52,396 bases of DNA, taken from Gammaproteobacteria bacterium. GTDB lineage: Bacteria; Pseudomonadota; Gammaproteobacteria; Chromatiales; Chromatiaceae. Each line of letters starts with the position of its first letter. The stretch's first letter is position 1. The stretch is taken from positions 1 to 52,396 of the forward strand of contig JAGRGY010000023.1 in the NCBI GenBank assembly GCA_020445255.1. Reading direction: 5' to 3'. The translations under genes were made by a program, and so were the position numbers. Positions 26,555-36,300 of this stretch are shown here, in pieces. The notes under the pieces are model-generated. The model was not told the DNA's origin. It saw nothing but the letters and a program-made list of their open reading frames with translations, and ran no database searches.

Positions 26555-29500
26555 GTGGACTGGTACCGCGCGCTGCTGCGCAACCATGTCCTCGCCAACC
26601 TGACCTTCGTGCTGGTGCTGGTGGTCGGCGGCCTGTCCTACCTGGCACTGCCGCGCCAGCAGGACCCGACCATCAATTTCAACTGGATCATCATAACGAC
26701 CGTGCTGCCCGGAGCCTCCGCGCTCGACGTCGAGGCCAAGGTCACCGACCCGCTCGAGGATGCGCTGCGCACACTGCAGGACGTCAAGTTCATGTCGTCA
26801 TCCAGCCGCGAGTCGGTGTCGAGCATCCTGATCCGCTTCGAGGACGTCGACGAACGCACGTTCGACCGGCGCGTGACCGACCTGCGGCGCGAGATCCAGA
26901 ACAAGCAGGACGAACTGCCGGATGCGGCCGAGGACCCGGTGATCCTCGAGATCACCAGCGCCAACGGCTTTCCGTCGGCGACCCTGGCCGTGGTCGGCCA
27001 GGGGATGGACGAGAACCTGCGCCGCCAGGCGCGCAACGTGCGCAAGGCGCTCGAACGCCTCGGCGGCGTCGACCGGGTCGACGCGATCGGGCTGCCCGAT
27101 CCCGAACTGCAGGTACGCTTCGACCCGGCGTCGCTGGAGAACCTGCGCCTGACGCCGAACCAGGTCGCCGACACCGTCAGTGCGTTCTTCCAGGACATCG
27201 CGGCAGGCGACACCCGGCTGGGCGGCCAGAACTGGCTGGTACGCGTGGTAGGCGCCGACGCCGATCCCGAGTCACTCGCGGCGCGCACCGTGATCGGCGC
27301 CAGCGGCGAGGTGCGCCTCAGTGACGTCGCGCGCATCGAACGCGCGACGGCCGAACCGAACGCGCTGGCGCGCTTCCAGGGCCGCCCGGCGGTATTGCTC
27401 GCGGTCGTCAAGCAGGCGCGCACCAACACGCTCGACCTGGTCGAACGCATCAAGCAGTACCTCGAACACCGCAATACGCTCGCCGACACCACCGGCGTCG
27501 AGCTGGTACTGATCGACGACCAGACCATCCCGACCCGCAACGCGATCCGGCTGATGCAGAACAACGCGCTGATCGGCCTCGCGCTGGTGCTGCTCGTGAC
27601 CTGGCTGTTCCTCGGATCGCGCATCGCGCTGCTGACCTCGATCGGCATCCCGTTCATCCTGACCGGCACCTTCTGGGTGCTGTCCGGCACCGGTGAAACG
27701 CTGAATGTGATGGTGCTGCTCGGCGTCGTGATCGTGCTCGGCATGCTGGTCGACGATGCCGTGGTCGTCGTCGAGGGCATCTACCATCGTCTGCGTCACG
27801 GTGTGCCACCGATGGCGGCATCGATCGACACGCTGCGCGAGGTCGCGGCCCCGGTCACCGCAGCGGTGCTGACGACGATGGCCGCGTTCGGGCCGTTGAT
27901 CCTGCTGCCGGGGATCCTCGGGGACTTCATGCGCGTCGTGCCGACCGTGGTCATCATCGCGCTCGCGATCTCTCTGCTCGAGGCGTTCTGGATGCTGCCC
28001 GCGCACGTGGTCGCGGCGCGCATCAGCTTCGACCGGCCGACACGCGTGCAGCGCTGGCGCGAGCGCTTCACGCACTGGCTGCAGATCCGCTACGTGCGCG
28101 TGCTGGTGATCGCGCTGCGCCACCGCTGGATGACGTTGACGCTGGTCGTGACGCTGCTGTTCGGCGCCGTCGCGGCGATCGCCACCGGGCGGGTGCGCGC
28201 CGACTTTTTCGCCGCCGACACCATCCGCCTGTTCTACGTCAACGTCGAGATGCCGACCGACACGCCGCTCGACGACACGCTGGCCAAGGTGCAGCAGGTC
28301 GAGGCCGTCGTGCGCACCCACATCCACGACGGTGAGGCGCGCGCGGTGCTCAGTTACGCCGGCAGCATGTTCCAGGAGACCGAGCAGCGTCTCGGCGACA
28401 ACCTCGGCCAGATCCTGGTCGGGTTGAACCCGCTCGCACCGGGCCTGCGCAGCGTCGAGGCGATGATCGACGACATGCGCGACGCGGTCGGGCAGGTCGC
28501 CGGGCCACTGCGTGTCTCGTTCCTGCGCCTGACCGGTGGACCGCCGACGACCAAGGCGATCAGCATCAAGGTGCGTGGCGACGCCTATGCCGAGATTCGC
28601 GCGGCCGCCGACGAACTGATGACCATCATGCGTGCGACGACCGGTCTGAAGGACATCGTCGACGATGCCGACCGCGGGCGGCCGGAACTGGAGCTTCGCT
28701 TCGACAACGACGCCATCACCCGTGCCGGTCTGAACCCCGCCGAGGTCGGGCGCGCGCTGCTGCTGATGGTCGACGGCGCGGTCGTGACCGACATGCGCGA
28801 CGCCGGCGAAAAGCTCGAGGTCCGGGTCATGAGTGCGGCGCTGCCACGCCAGGACATTGCCGAACTGCTCGACTTCCGCATGCCGGTAAACGGCGGAGGT
28901 GGCATCGCGCTGCGCGACCTCGCCAATGTGACCCGACAGCAGAGCCTCGGCAACATCCGCCATTACAACTTCCGCCGCGCGATCACGGTCGAGGCCGACA
29001 TCGACGACACCCTGACCGATACCGTGACCGCCAACCGCCAGGTCGCCGACGCATGGAAGGCGATCCGCGACCGCTACCCGTCGATAGACCTCGATTATTC
29101 CGGTGAACTGGACGACATCAACGAGAGCCTGGATGCGATCGTGATCCTGTTCGTGTTCGGTCTCGGCGTCATGTACGCGATCCTCGGCACGCAGTTCCGC
29201 AGCTACTTCCAGCCGCTGATGATCCTGTCGACCGTCATCCTGGCATTCATCGGCGTCACCTATGGCCTGCTGGTGTCGGGCAACCCGCTGAGTCTGTACA
29301 CGCTGTACGGTGTCGTCGCGCTGGCCGGGATCGCCGTGAATGCCGCGATCGTGCTGATTTCTGCCGCGAACCAGCGTCTGGCCGCGGGCATGAGCGTATT
29401 GCATGCAACCATCTACGCCGCACGCCGACGCGTGATCCCGATCCTGATTACATCGCTGACAACGATCGCCGGGCTGTTCTCGCTGGCGACCGGTCTCGGC

Positions 29501-29665
29501 GGCAAGTCGCTGGTATGGGGCCCGGTAGCCACCGCGATCGTCTGGGGCCTGGCCTTCTCGACCCTGCTGACCCTGGTGTTGATCCCGCTGCTGCTGCGCC
29601 TGTCGATGGGCCGCAGCCACCTGGTGCGGCGGCGCGCGCCGCGCAGTGCGCCCGGCGAGCACTGA
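26555..29665 (+). CDS. RND-family efflux permease
   Basis: The protein has 1036 residues from a GTG start overlapped by the CAGGAG that ends the adaptor gene. Topology is the RND plan: helix 1, a large periplasmic domain, helices 2-6, helix 7, a second large periplasmic domain and helices 8-12. The Asp-Asp pair for proton relay is in helix 4 (GMLVDDAVVVVE). The Lys of AcrB helix 10 is replaced (GIAVNAAIVLI), as in some related subfamilies. It exports an unknown substrate. No outer-membrane factor gene is nearby, so a distant TolC-like channel is needed. Confidence 0.93.
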   Translation: MDWYRALLRNHVLANLTFVLVLVVGGLSYLALPRQQDPTINFNWIIITTVLPGASALDVEAKVTDPLEDALRTLQDVKFMSSSSRESVSSILIRFEDVDERTFDRRVTDLRREIQNKQDELPDAAEDPVILEITSANGFPSATLAVVGQGMDENLRRQARNVRKALERLGGVDRVDAIGLPDPELQVRFDPASLENLRLTPNQVADTVSAFFQDIAAGDTRLGGQNWLVRVVGADADPESLAARTVIGASGEVRLSDVARIERATAEPNALARFQGRPAVLLAVVKQARTNTLDLVERIKQYLEHRNTLADTTGVELVLIDDQTIPTRNAIRLMQNNALIGLALVLLVTWLFLGSRIALLTSIGIPFILTGTFWVLSGTGETLNVMVLLGVVIVLGMLVDDAVVVVEGIYHRLRHGVPPMAASIDTLREVAAPVTAAVLTTMAAFGPLILLPGILGDFMRVVPTVVIIALAISLLEAFWMLPAHVVAARISFDRPTRVQRWRERFTHWLQIRYVRVLVIALRHRWMTLTLVVTLLFGAVAAIATGRVRADFFAADTIRLFYVNVEMPTDTPLDDTLAKVQQVEAVVRTHIHDGEARAVLSYAGSMFQETEQRLGDNLGQILVGLNPLAPGLRSVEAMIDDMRDAVGQVAGPLRVSFLRLTGGPPTTKAISIKVRGDAYAEIRAAADELMTIMRATTGLKDIVDDADRGRPELELRFDNDAITRAGLNPAEVGRALLLMVDGAVVTDMRDAGEKLEVRVMSAALPRQDIAELLDFRMPVNGGGGIALRDLANVTRQQSLGNIRHYNFRRAITVEADIDDTLTDTVTANRQVADAWKAIRDRYPSIDLDYSGELDDINESLDAIVILFVFGLGVMYAILGTQFRSYFQPLMILSTVILAFIGVTYGLLVSGNPLSLYTLYGVVALAGIAVNAAIVLISAANQRLAAGMSVLHATIYAARRRVIPILITSLTTIAGLFSLATGLGGKSLVWGPVATAIVWGLAFSTLLTLVLIPLLLRLSMGRSHLVRRRAPRSAPGEH

Positions 29666-29710
29666 GCGTCGCAGTGGCGCGCGGGGCACGCGGGCATCTG
29701 AACGGCGCGA

Positions 29711-30544
29711 TCATGCCGATTGGCGAACTGCGCTGCCGTGTGCGCGCGTTTGCGCGACCCGGGTCGGTCGGCTCGCACGGTTCATAGCCGCAAGCCCGAT
29801 TGCGGTAAGCCACAACGCGCCAGGCGCGGGCACGAGCGCAAAGGATATCCCGGCCACCTGCCACCCCGGCACTGTGGCAAGTGCTTCACCCTGATCATTC
29901 CTCGGCGTAACCGCCTGCATCGTCACGGTGTCGAATTCGAATCCGGGTCGTGCGACCACGCCCAGGAAGAATGTCCCTGGTACACCTGTCTGCAGTTTCG
30001 CCGGCGTCGAGCCGAAGGCACAGGGAGGATCAGGACAGTCGACGACCAGGCGGAAGAAATCCAGCAGTGAAGGGTCCTCGTAGGCGATTTCCACCCCGAA
30101 CGCGTTGACCGCCGTGCCAGGTGACAGATGCAGCGTGAACCCCTGGTCCCCACCCAGGTTGCCGTCGAGCGTCCCGACAGCCAGTCCGCCGACGATGCCC
30201 TGGGTTCCCGCCAGTGCGACGACGTCAGGATCGAAGGCGAACTCAAATCCCGCCCAGACCTGCCCGTTCTGAACCTCACCGGTCTCGTTCCAGTCGGCAT
30301 CGACCTGCACGCGTCCCTGCTGCAACAGCACGGAACTGAATTCCGACCGCTCTTCGATGCGGGAGAGATCGGCCGGCACTGCGGTCGCCGTCGTGGCCCA
30401 CGCCAGTGTGACCAGCGCGGCCAGTGCGCCACCGATGTCGCACAGACCGACAGCACGGGTGTCACATAACCTCTTCAGAATATTCACGTTCGACCATTCC
30501 CAGGAGCTGTTCGACGTCCACCGTTCGAGGTCCGTCATTCCCAT
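29711..30544 (-). CDS. Exported PEP-CTERM-like protein with a DUF6519-like motif
   Basis: The protein has 277 residues from the ATG at 30544. A GTG at 30487 is a plausible shorter start (258 residues), since no ribosome site precedes 30544. A signal peptide ends near ATTATA. A segment SSVLLQQGRVQVDADWNETG follows, strongly like the opening motif of DUF6519 proteins. The rest is a beta-rich lectin-like domain (about residues 100-235). The end VPAPGALWLTAIGLAAMN plus basic residues is a PEP-CTERM-like sorting signal. Cell-surface or matrix location is inferred. Confidence 0.7.
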   Translation of the reverse strand: MGMTDLERWTSNSSWEWSNVNILKRLCDTRAVGLCDIGGALAALVTLAWATTATAVPADLSRIEERSEFSSVLLQQGRVQVDADWNETGEVQNGQVWAGFEFAFDPDVVALAGTQGIVGGLAVGTLDGNLGGDQGFTLHLSPGTAVNAFGVEIAYEDPSLLDFFRLVVDCPDPPCAFGSTPAKLQTGVPGTFFLGVVARPGFEFDTVTMQAVTPRNDQGEALATVPGWQVAGISFALVPAPGALWLTAIGLAAMNRASRPTRVAQTRAHGSAVRQSA

Positions 30545-30793
30545 GACGATAACCGGTCGACCGAATTAGGCAAGGTCCGGACGATCAGCGGCGCGGGGGT
30601 TCTGTCGCCACCCGGGCCGAGCATCACCTGGCGGTCAGCGGTTCCGATCCAGGGTGATCGGCGGCTTTTGTCAGCGCATCGGGTTGCGCCGTTTATCGCT
30701 CCGCCCATCCTGGCACGCCGTACCGGAACCAATCCGGGCGCTTCACATCAAACCGGGGGTCGGTCGGGTGGCCCGCAGCATGGAGGGGCGATC

Positions 30794-31813
30794 ATGAGCT
30801 GGCTGGACGATTCAGGTGGCGCCGTCCGCGGCGGTTTGCCGCCTTCCTGGAAGGACTGCATCTACGGCCAGCGCGCCGAACTCGCACGAATGCTGCACCA
30901 GCCCCTCGCCAGACTGGCCGCACAGTGCCTGGGACACTGGGGCGAGCGCGGGCGCCTGAATGCGGAGCTGGCGGCGAACTTCGCCTGTATTCCCCACTGC
31001 GCCTGTCTGTACTGCCTGGATGCGAACGGTGTACAGATCTGCGACAACGTGATCGGCAACGGCATCGAGCCGGATCATTTCGGTCGTGACCGGTCACAGC
31101 GCCCGTACATGAAAGAGCCAATACCGAGCTGGGGCTTCCTGCTGTCGGATGCCTACATCAGTCTGACCAGCCACCGGCCGTCGCTGACCGCATTGCAGAT
31201 CGTGCGCGATGCCGATCGCGTGCTCGGATACGTCGGGGCGGATTTCGACCTGCGCGACCTGCCGGCGACCGCCGAGCTGTACAAGGAGCCGGAAAGCTGG
31301 CGGCAGATCAAGGGCGACCCCGCCATCCGCGGCCAGCTGTTCCAGCAGTGCCGCGTGGAAAGCCCCATGGATCGCAGCCTGGAGCCGGCGCTGGCGATCC
31401 TCGAGGAGCTGCTGACCCAGCGCGACGTGTTCCAGTGCCAGATCCACTTCTCCAGCAGCCAGGTCACACTGTGGACCGTTGCCGATCCCTACCGCTATCG
31501 CATCCTCGACCACGAGGCCCTGAGTGATCCGGACATCTGCCTGGCCTACCCGCGCCGACCGTACGCGAAGGATGCACTGATACCGCAATGCGCCATTGCC
31601 TCGATCCTGGATACCCTGAAGGCACTGCGCACTGGCGACGAGAACATCTATCTGCGCGTCTCGTCGATCAACATCTTCAACGGCATGGTGAGCCTGACGT
31701 TCTCGTGCGACGGTTCACATTACATGCGGCACGACGAATTCCTGACCAAGAACACCGCGTTCTGGTTTGGCACCGGGGCCGTGGGGCATAGTGAGCCGCC
31801 CGCACGCGCGTGA
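30794..31813 (+). CDS. Soluble PDC/Cache-type sensor domain protein
   Basis: The protein has 339 residues from the ATG at 30794 (GGAGGGG upstream). There is no signal peptide or membrane span. Residues about 60-165 resemble the PDC sensor fold (CLYCLDANGVQICDNV, FGRDRSQRPYM, GFLLSDAYISLTSHRPSLTA, GYVGADFDLRDLP). The C-terminal half (about 180-330) is a second domain without a recognised output such as kinase, GGDEF or MCP. PDC domains normally sit outside the membrane, so a cytoplasmic single-protein sensor is unusual. Confidence 0.68.
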   Translation: MSWLDDSGGAVRGGLPPSWKDCIYGQRAELARMLHQPLARLAAQCLGHWGERGRLNAELAANFACIPHCACLYCLDANGVQICDNVIGNGIEPDHFGRDRSQRPYMKEPIPSWGFLLSDAYISLTSHRPSLTALQIVRDADRVLGYVGADFDLRDLPATAELYKEPESWRQIKGDPAIRGQLFQQCRVESPMDRSLEPALAILEELLTQRDVFQCQIHFSSSQVTLWTVADPYRYRILDHEALSDPDICLAYPRRPYAKDALIPQCAIASILDTLKALRTGDENIYLRVSSINIFNGMVSLTFSCDGSHYMRHDEFLTKNTAFWFGTGAVGHSEPPARA

Positions 31814-32089
31814 GCGGGTACGGATGTGGGCGCGCGTCCTGGCAGGTGATGTCGCTTCGCATCGGCACCGCTTGGGACGAAATTGGATCCATCGCACCGC
31901 GATCCTCGAAACCGCCGTGCGATCGCCCGGTGGGCGACGAGGCGCTGCCCTTGCGGCCGCGAACACGATCGTCGACCGTGGTGCGTGGGCGGCGCCGGTT
32001 TGGTGCATACTTCGCGCTGTGCCGCGATTGCATTCAGCGTGGCGTCGACCGAACCCAACCGTATCGCGATGCCCCCGAGGTGAATATCA

Positions 32090-32500
32090 ATGCGTCAGCG
32101 CCTACTGCCACTGTTGTTCGTGTTTCTCTCTGCCAGAGCCCTCGCATTCGAATTCCCGATAGAAGTTACCGAGTACCTCGATGACGTCAGGATATCGGCG
32201 TACATCAACAAGGCCGATCTCGCTGCAGCGCCGCACTGGGAACCGTTCACCGAGGCCCTTCCCCTTTCAGTCGACGGCGCGCTCGCCGCCGTGCAACAGT
32301 TCATGCGCGAAAAAGAGCAGGTCGCGGATGCGGAACTGCTTGGCATCGAGCTGAAGCGGATCCCGAGGCACGAGGCCTACTGGCACTATCTGGTAAGGAT
32401 CCGGTCGGCGTCAGACGACAAATCCAAGCCCCATCTGTACGTGGTCCTGCTCGACGGCAAGGTCATCGCCGCGATAAGGGAACCCCAGTCCATCAAATAG
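32090..32500 (+). CDS. Small exported protein, function unknown
   Basis: The protein has 136 residues. A signal peptide (LLPLLFVFLSARALA) leads to a mature part with IEVTEYLDDVRISAYINKAD and a repeated beta/alpha feel (YLVRIRS, LYVVLLDGKVIAAI). The latter resembles PepSY-like or cystatin-like periplasmic proteins but is not assigned. It is a lone gene preceded by 276 bases without genes. Confidence 0.6.
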   Translation: MRQRLLPLLFVFLSARALAFEFPIEVTEYLDDVRISAYINKADLAAAPHWEPFTEALPLSVDGALAAVQQFMREKEQVADAELLGIELKRIPRHEAYWHYLVRIRSASDDKSKPHLYVVLLDGKVIAAIREPQSIK

Positions 32501-32639
32501 CTGCCCAGCCCCGGACTCGCCCCTCCGCCTGTCGCTGCACCGGTCATCGCGGGCATACCAGCCCTCCCGGTTCCGGCGCAGCATGCGAAGCGGAAGACGG
32601 CATGGCCGTCGCCCGACTCGGCCGTCGACCGCGATGCCG

Positions 32640-33146
32640 CTACAACTCCGTCACCAGCGGCCAGACCATTGCCAGCGCGACGGTCAACAGCGTCGGCAAC
32701 AGCGCGATGCGCAGTTGGTGGCTGAACGAGACCGGCTAACCCGGCTTCCCGGCGCGACCGACGGTGGCCCCGTTGGCGCTGGCTCCGATGATGGATCCGT
32801 CACCACCGAGGCAGGCGCCGAGTAATAGTGCGCACGAAAGCACTTTCCCGTCGATTCCGCGAATCGACGTCGGGAGAATCGCAACGGCAGACAGCATGGT
32901 TGCCGTGAACGGCGTTTTGTCCACGACCGCAGACAGGATGGCCGACACCCTCACGGCGTTTACTCCCACCGGCACCGGCAAGGACTGCGCTGCCTCGTGC
33001 ACCCAGTCTGCAACTGTTTCAATCAACCCGGTCCGTTCACCACCCGCAGCGGCGACGAACGGCATCATGAAGAACACCAGCGTCGGCCACTCGGCCTCTT
33101 TCTCGACCTTCCCGGCGAAACGCATGCCGCTGACGACGAAGAGCAT
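32640..33146 (-). pseudogene. Decayed ArsB/NhaD-type (SLC13-like) permease
   Basis: The minus-strand frame reads EWPTLVFFMMPFVAAAGGE, SAVVDKTPFTATML and LLLGACLGGDGSIIGASANG, which are the conserved C-terminal segments of ion transporter superfamily permeases (ArsB, NhaD, citrate transporters). The frame meets a TAG at 32736-32738 and then continues in the same frame as PVSFSHQLRIALLPTLL, the expected last helix, to a stop at 32640. No matching N-terminal half is found upstream of 33146. So the gene has lost its 5' half and gained an in-frame stop. The stop could be an assembly error, but the missing half argues for decay. Confidence 0.75.
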
Positions 33147-33425
33147 CGAGACCCCGGCACCGGTTCCGTGGCGCCGATTTCCCGACCTTATCCACCGGCG
33201 GGAATCGTTACATCAGCGCGGCATGATGCCGGCCGCATGCGCGACGCACCAGGCGGCCGTGGAGAATTCGACGCCCCCGTGTGTGTCGGCCCGACCCTGC
33301 GTCGGCGCCCGGCAGCCGGCAGCCGGCACGGCGACTATGCTTTGGGGAATCACGGCCGCGCGTGAATTGATCCAGGACCCGCGCCGGTCGCTATACAACA
33401 AATCTATCGGCAAGCGACCGCGGCG

Positions 33426-34967
33426 ATGCAAGACCTGTCCGACAAGTTCGGCGATTTCCTGATCGGCAGCCTCGAGGTATTCATCGCCGCGATTCTGCTG
33501 GTGTTCGGCTCGCTGGTGCTGTGGGTCATCGTCGCCTACATCCTCGACGTGACCCAGACGCGCCACGCGGTACGTCGCAACTACCCGGTGATCGGGCGCT
33601 TCCGCTACGTGTTCGAGCACCTGGGCGAGTTCTTCCGCCAGTACTTCTTTGCCATGGACCGCGAGGAGCTGCCGTTCAACCGCGCGCAGCGTTCGTGGGT
33701 GTACCGTGCCGCCAAGGACCTGAACAACACCGTGGCGTTCGGCTCGACGCGCGATCTGCGCCGACCCGGCACCGTGCTGTTCGTCAACTGCCCCTTCCCC
33801 ACGCTAGGCACCGACGCCGTGCCGCCGCGGCCGGTGACGATCGGTCCGGACTGCCGTCAGCCGTATACCACCGCATCGCTGTTCAACATCTCCGGCATGA
33901 GCTACGGCGCCATCTCGAAGCCGGCCGTGCTGGCGCTGTCGAACGGGGCCAAGAAGGCCGGTTGCTGGATGAACACGGGTGAGGGCGGCCTGTCGCCGTA
34001 CCACCTCGAGGGCGGCTGCGACATCGTGTTCCAGATCGGCACGGCCAAGAACGGTGTGCGCGATCTCGAGGGCAACCTCAACGACGACCGCCTGCGCGAG
34101 ATCGCCGCGCACCCGCAGGTGCGCATGTTCGAGATCAAGATGAGCCAGGGTGCCAAGCCCGGCAAGGGCGGCATGCTGCCCGGGGCCAAGGTCACCGACG
34201 AGATCGCACGCATCCGCGGCGTCAAGGCCGGTGAGAACGCGTTCAGTCCGAACCGCCACCCCGATGTCCGCAACAACGCCGACCTGCTCGACATGGTCGC
34301 GCGCGTGCGCGACGTCACCGGCCGTCCGACCGGCTTCAAGACCGTGATCGGCGCGCCCGGCGTGCTCGACGACCTGTGCCTGGAGATCTGCCGCCGCGGG
34401 CGCGCCTCGGCGCCCGATTTCATCACCGTCGACGGCGCCGAGGGTGGCACCGGCGCCGCGCCGATGCCGTTGATCGATGCGGTGGGCCTGCCGCTGCGCG
34501 AAGCGCTGCCGATCGTGGTCGACAAGCTGACCGAATACGGCCTGCGCGACCGGGTCAAGGTCATCGCGTCGGGCAAGTTGATCAATCCCGAGGACGTCGC
34601 CTGGGCGCTGTGCCTCGGCGCCGACTTCGTCACCAGCGCGCGCGGCTTCATGTTCGCGCTTGGCTGCATCCAGGCGCTGCAGTGCAATCGCAACACCTGC
34701 CCTACCGGGATCACGACCCACGACGTCAAACTGCAGCGCGGGCTGCATCCGCCGGACAAGGCCGAGCGTGTCGCCGCCTATGCACGCAACCTGATCAACG
34801 AGGTCGGCATCATCGCGCACGCGGTCGGCGTGCGCTCGCCGAGCGAACTCGACCGGAGCCATGCCCGCGTGGTGCAGGAAAACGGCCTGTCGATCGGTCT
34901 TGACGTGCTGCATCCGACACCCTCGCCGCACAGCGATGGCTGTGCACCGGACGCCGCAGGCGACTGA
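33426..34967 (+). CDS. Membrane-anchored FMN glutamate synthase-family protein
   Basis: The protein has 513 residues. One N-terminal transmembrane helix (IAAILLVFGSLVLWVIVAYI) is followed by the GltS central/FMN-binding TIM barrel (ISGMSYGAIS, TGEGGLSPYH, VDGAEGGTGAAP, VKVIASGKL). The [3Fe-4S] cluster cysteines are kept as C-x5-C-x4-C in CIQALQCNRNTCPTG. The glutaminase (GATase) and NADPH-binding parts of true glutamate synthase are absent. It is a stand-alone glutamate synthase-like oxidoreductase; the substrate is unproven. It is followed after 5 bases by a CPA1 antiporter. Confidence 0.88.
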   Translation: MQDLSDKFGDFLIGSLEVFIAAILLVFGSLVLWVIVAYILDVTQTRHAVRRNYPVIGRFRYVFEHLGEFFRQYFFAMDREELPFNRAQRSWVYRAAKDLNNTVAFGSTRDLRRPGTVLFVNCPFPTLGTDAVPPRPVTIGPDCRQPYTTASLFNISGMSYGAISKPAVLALSNGAKKAGCWMNTGEGGLSPYHLEGGCDIVFQIGTAKNGVRDLEGNLNDDRLREIAAHPQVRMFEIKMSQGAKPGKGGMLPGAKVTDEIARIRGVKAGENAFSPNRHPDVRNNADLLDMVARVRDVTGRPTGFKTVIGAPGVLDDLCLEICRRGRASAPDFITVDGAEGGTGAAPMPLIDAVGLPLREALPIVVDKLTEYGLRDRVKVIASGKLINPEDVAWALCLGADFVTSARGFMFALGCIQALQCNRNTCPTGITTHDVKLQRGLHPPDKAERVAAYARNLINEVGIIAHAVGVRSPSELDRSHARVVQENGLSIGLDVLHPTPSPHSDGCAPDAAGD

Positions 34968-34972
34968 ATCCC

Positions 34973-36205
34973 GTGCCCATCAGCCACCTGATCATGCTGC
35001 TCGCCGGGATGCTGATCCTCGGCCTGCTGCTGCGGCCGATCGCCGAACGCGGGCGCTTTCCATTCGCCGCGCTGCTGGTGCTCACCGGGTTCGTCGGCTC
35101 CGAGCTGCTGGTCTGGCTCGGCGTCGACACCGGGCTGCGCTACGATGCCTTCTACGAACTCATCTTCTACGTATTCCTGCCGCTGCTGGTGTTCGCCGCC
35201 GCGTTCACGATCGACGCCCTGCTGTTGCGGCGCAACCTGGTCGTGATCCTGATGCTGTCGGTACCGGTGTTGCTGCTGTCGATCGCGGTCACCGCGGTAC
35301 TCGTCTACTTCGGTATCGGCGACGAGTGGGGTTTCCCGTGGATCGCGGCCTTCCTGACCGGTGCCGTGCTGGTCGCGACCGATGCGTCGCCGATCACATC
35401 ACAGTTCGCACGCCTGGGCGCGCCGCAACGCCTGCGCGTGCTGATGGAGGGCGAGGATCTGTTCAACGATGCGACCGCAATCGTCACATTCGGCATCTTC
35501 CTGTACATCGCGCAGCATCCCTGGGAAGACATCGGTACGGGCGATGTGGTGCTGTCGTTCCTGATCGTGTTCTTCGGCGGCATCTTCGTCGGCCTGCTGG
35601 TCGGCTTCGGCTTCCTGCTGGTGTCGCGCCTGTTCGAGGAGGCGATTCAACAGGCGCTGGTGACGCTGATCTCGGCCTACACCGCGTTCATCCTGGCCAA
35701 CGAAGTATTGCAGGTCTCGGGGGTGATGGCGGTGTTGATCACCGGCCTGATCATGGGACGCGTGATTCACAACGACTTCCAGGACGAGCGCGGCAGCTTC
35801 GTCGACACCTTCTGGAGTTTCAACGTGTACGTCGCCGAGGCGCTGATGTTCCTGCTGATGGGCATGACGGTCACGGTCGAGATGTTCGAGAAGCGCTGGC
35901 TGGCGATGCTGATCGGCATCGCCGCACTGCTGACGGCACGCGCGGTCGGCGTGTTCGGCACCGCACCGCTGATCAACCGCCTGCCTTTCACCGAGCCAGT
36001 GCCCCACAGCTACCAGGCGATGCTGACGATCGGCAGCCTGCGTGGTGCCGTGGTGCTGGCACTCGGGCTGTCGTTACCGGTCGACCTCCCCTATTGGTGG
36101 ACCATCCAGTCGATCGCGTTCGGCGTGGTGTTGTTCAGCCTGTTCGTACAGGCACCGGTGGTACCGGCGCTGTTGCGTCGCAGTGGACTGACCGGGAGCT
36201 CGTGA
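34973..36205 (+). CDS. CPA1-family Na+/H+ antiporter (NhaP-like)
   Basis: The protein has 410 residues from a GTG start 5 bases after the glutamate synthase-like gene. About 12 membrane helices are seen. The CPA1 ion-binding pair is Asn-Asp (EGEDLFNDATAIV), and FLTGAVLVATDASPI matches the TM4 signature. It is an electroneutral Na+(K+)/H+ exchanger. There is no long C-terminal cytoplasmic domain, unlike many NhaP proteins. Coupling to an FMN oxidoreductase is noteworthy but may be only positional. Confidence 0.9.
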   Translation: MPISHLIMLLAGMLILGLLLRPIAERGRFPFAALLVLTGFVGSELLVWLGVDTGLRYDAFYELIFYVFLPLLVFAAAFTIDALLLRRNLVVILMLSVPVLLLSIAVTAVLVYFGIGDEWGFPWIAAFLTGAVLVATDASPITSQFARLGAPQRLRVLMEGEDLFNDATAIVTFGIFLYIAQHPWEDIGTGDVVLSFLIVFFGGIFVGLLVGFGFLLVSRLFEEAIQQALVTLISAYTAFILANEVLQVSGVMAVLITGLIMGRVIHNDFQDERGSFVDTFWSFNVYVAEALMFLLMGMTVTVEMFEKRWLAMLIGIAALLTARAVGVFGTAPLINRLPFTEPVPHSYQAMLTIGSLRGAVVLALGLSLPVDLPYWWTIQSIAFGVVLFSLFVQAPVVPALLRRSGLTGSS

Positions 36206-36300
36206 GCCGCAGCACGTAACCTCCCTGTCAGCCGATGATCATCCAGCGTCGATCGGCAATCTCGACAATCCGCTGCGACGACTCGCGGCGCATCCCGGAT

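Noticed and set aside
27272..29689. An 805-residue open frame on the minus strand
   Set aside because: It is antisense to the RND permease. Long antisense frames are common in G+C-rich genes; no domain is seen.
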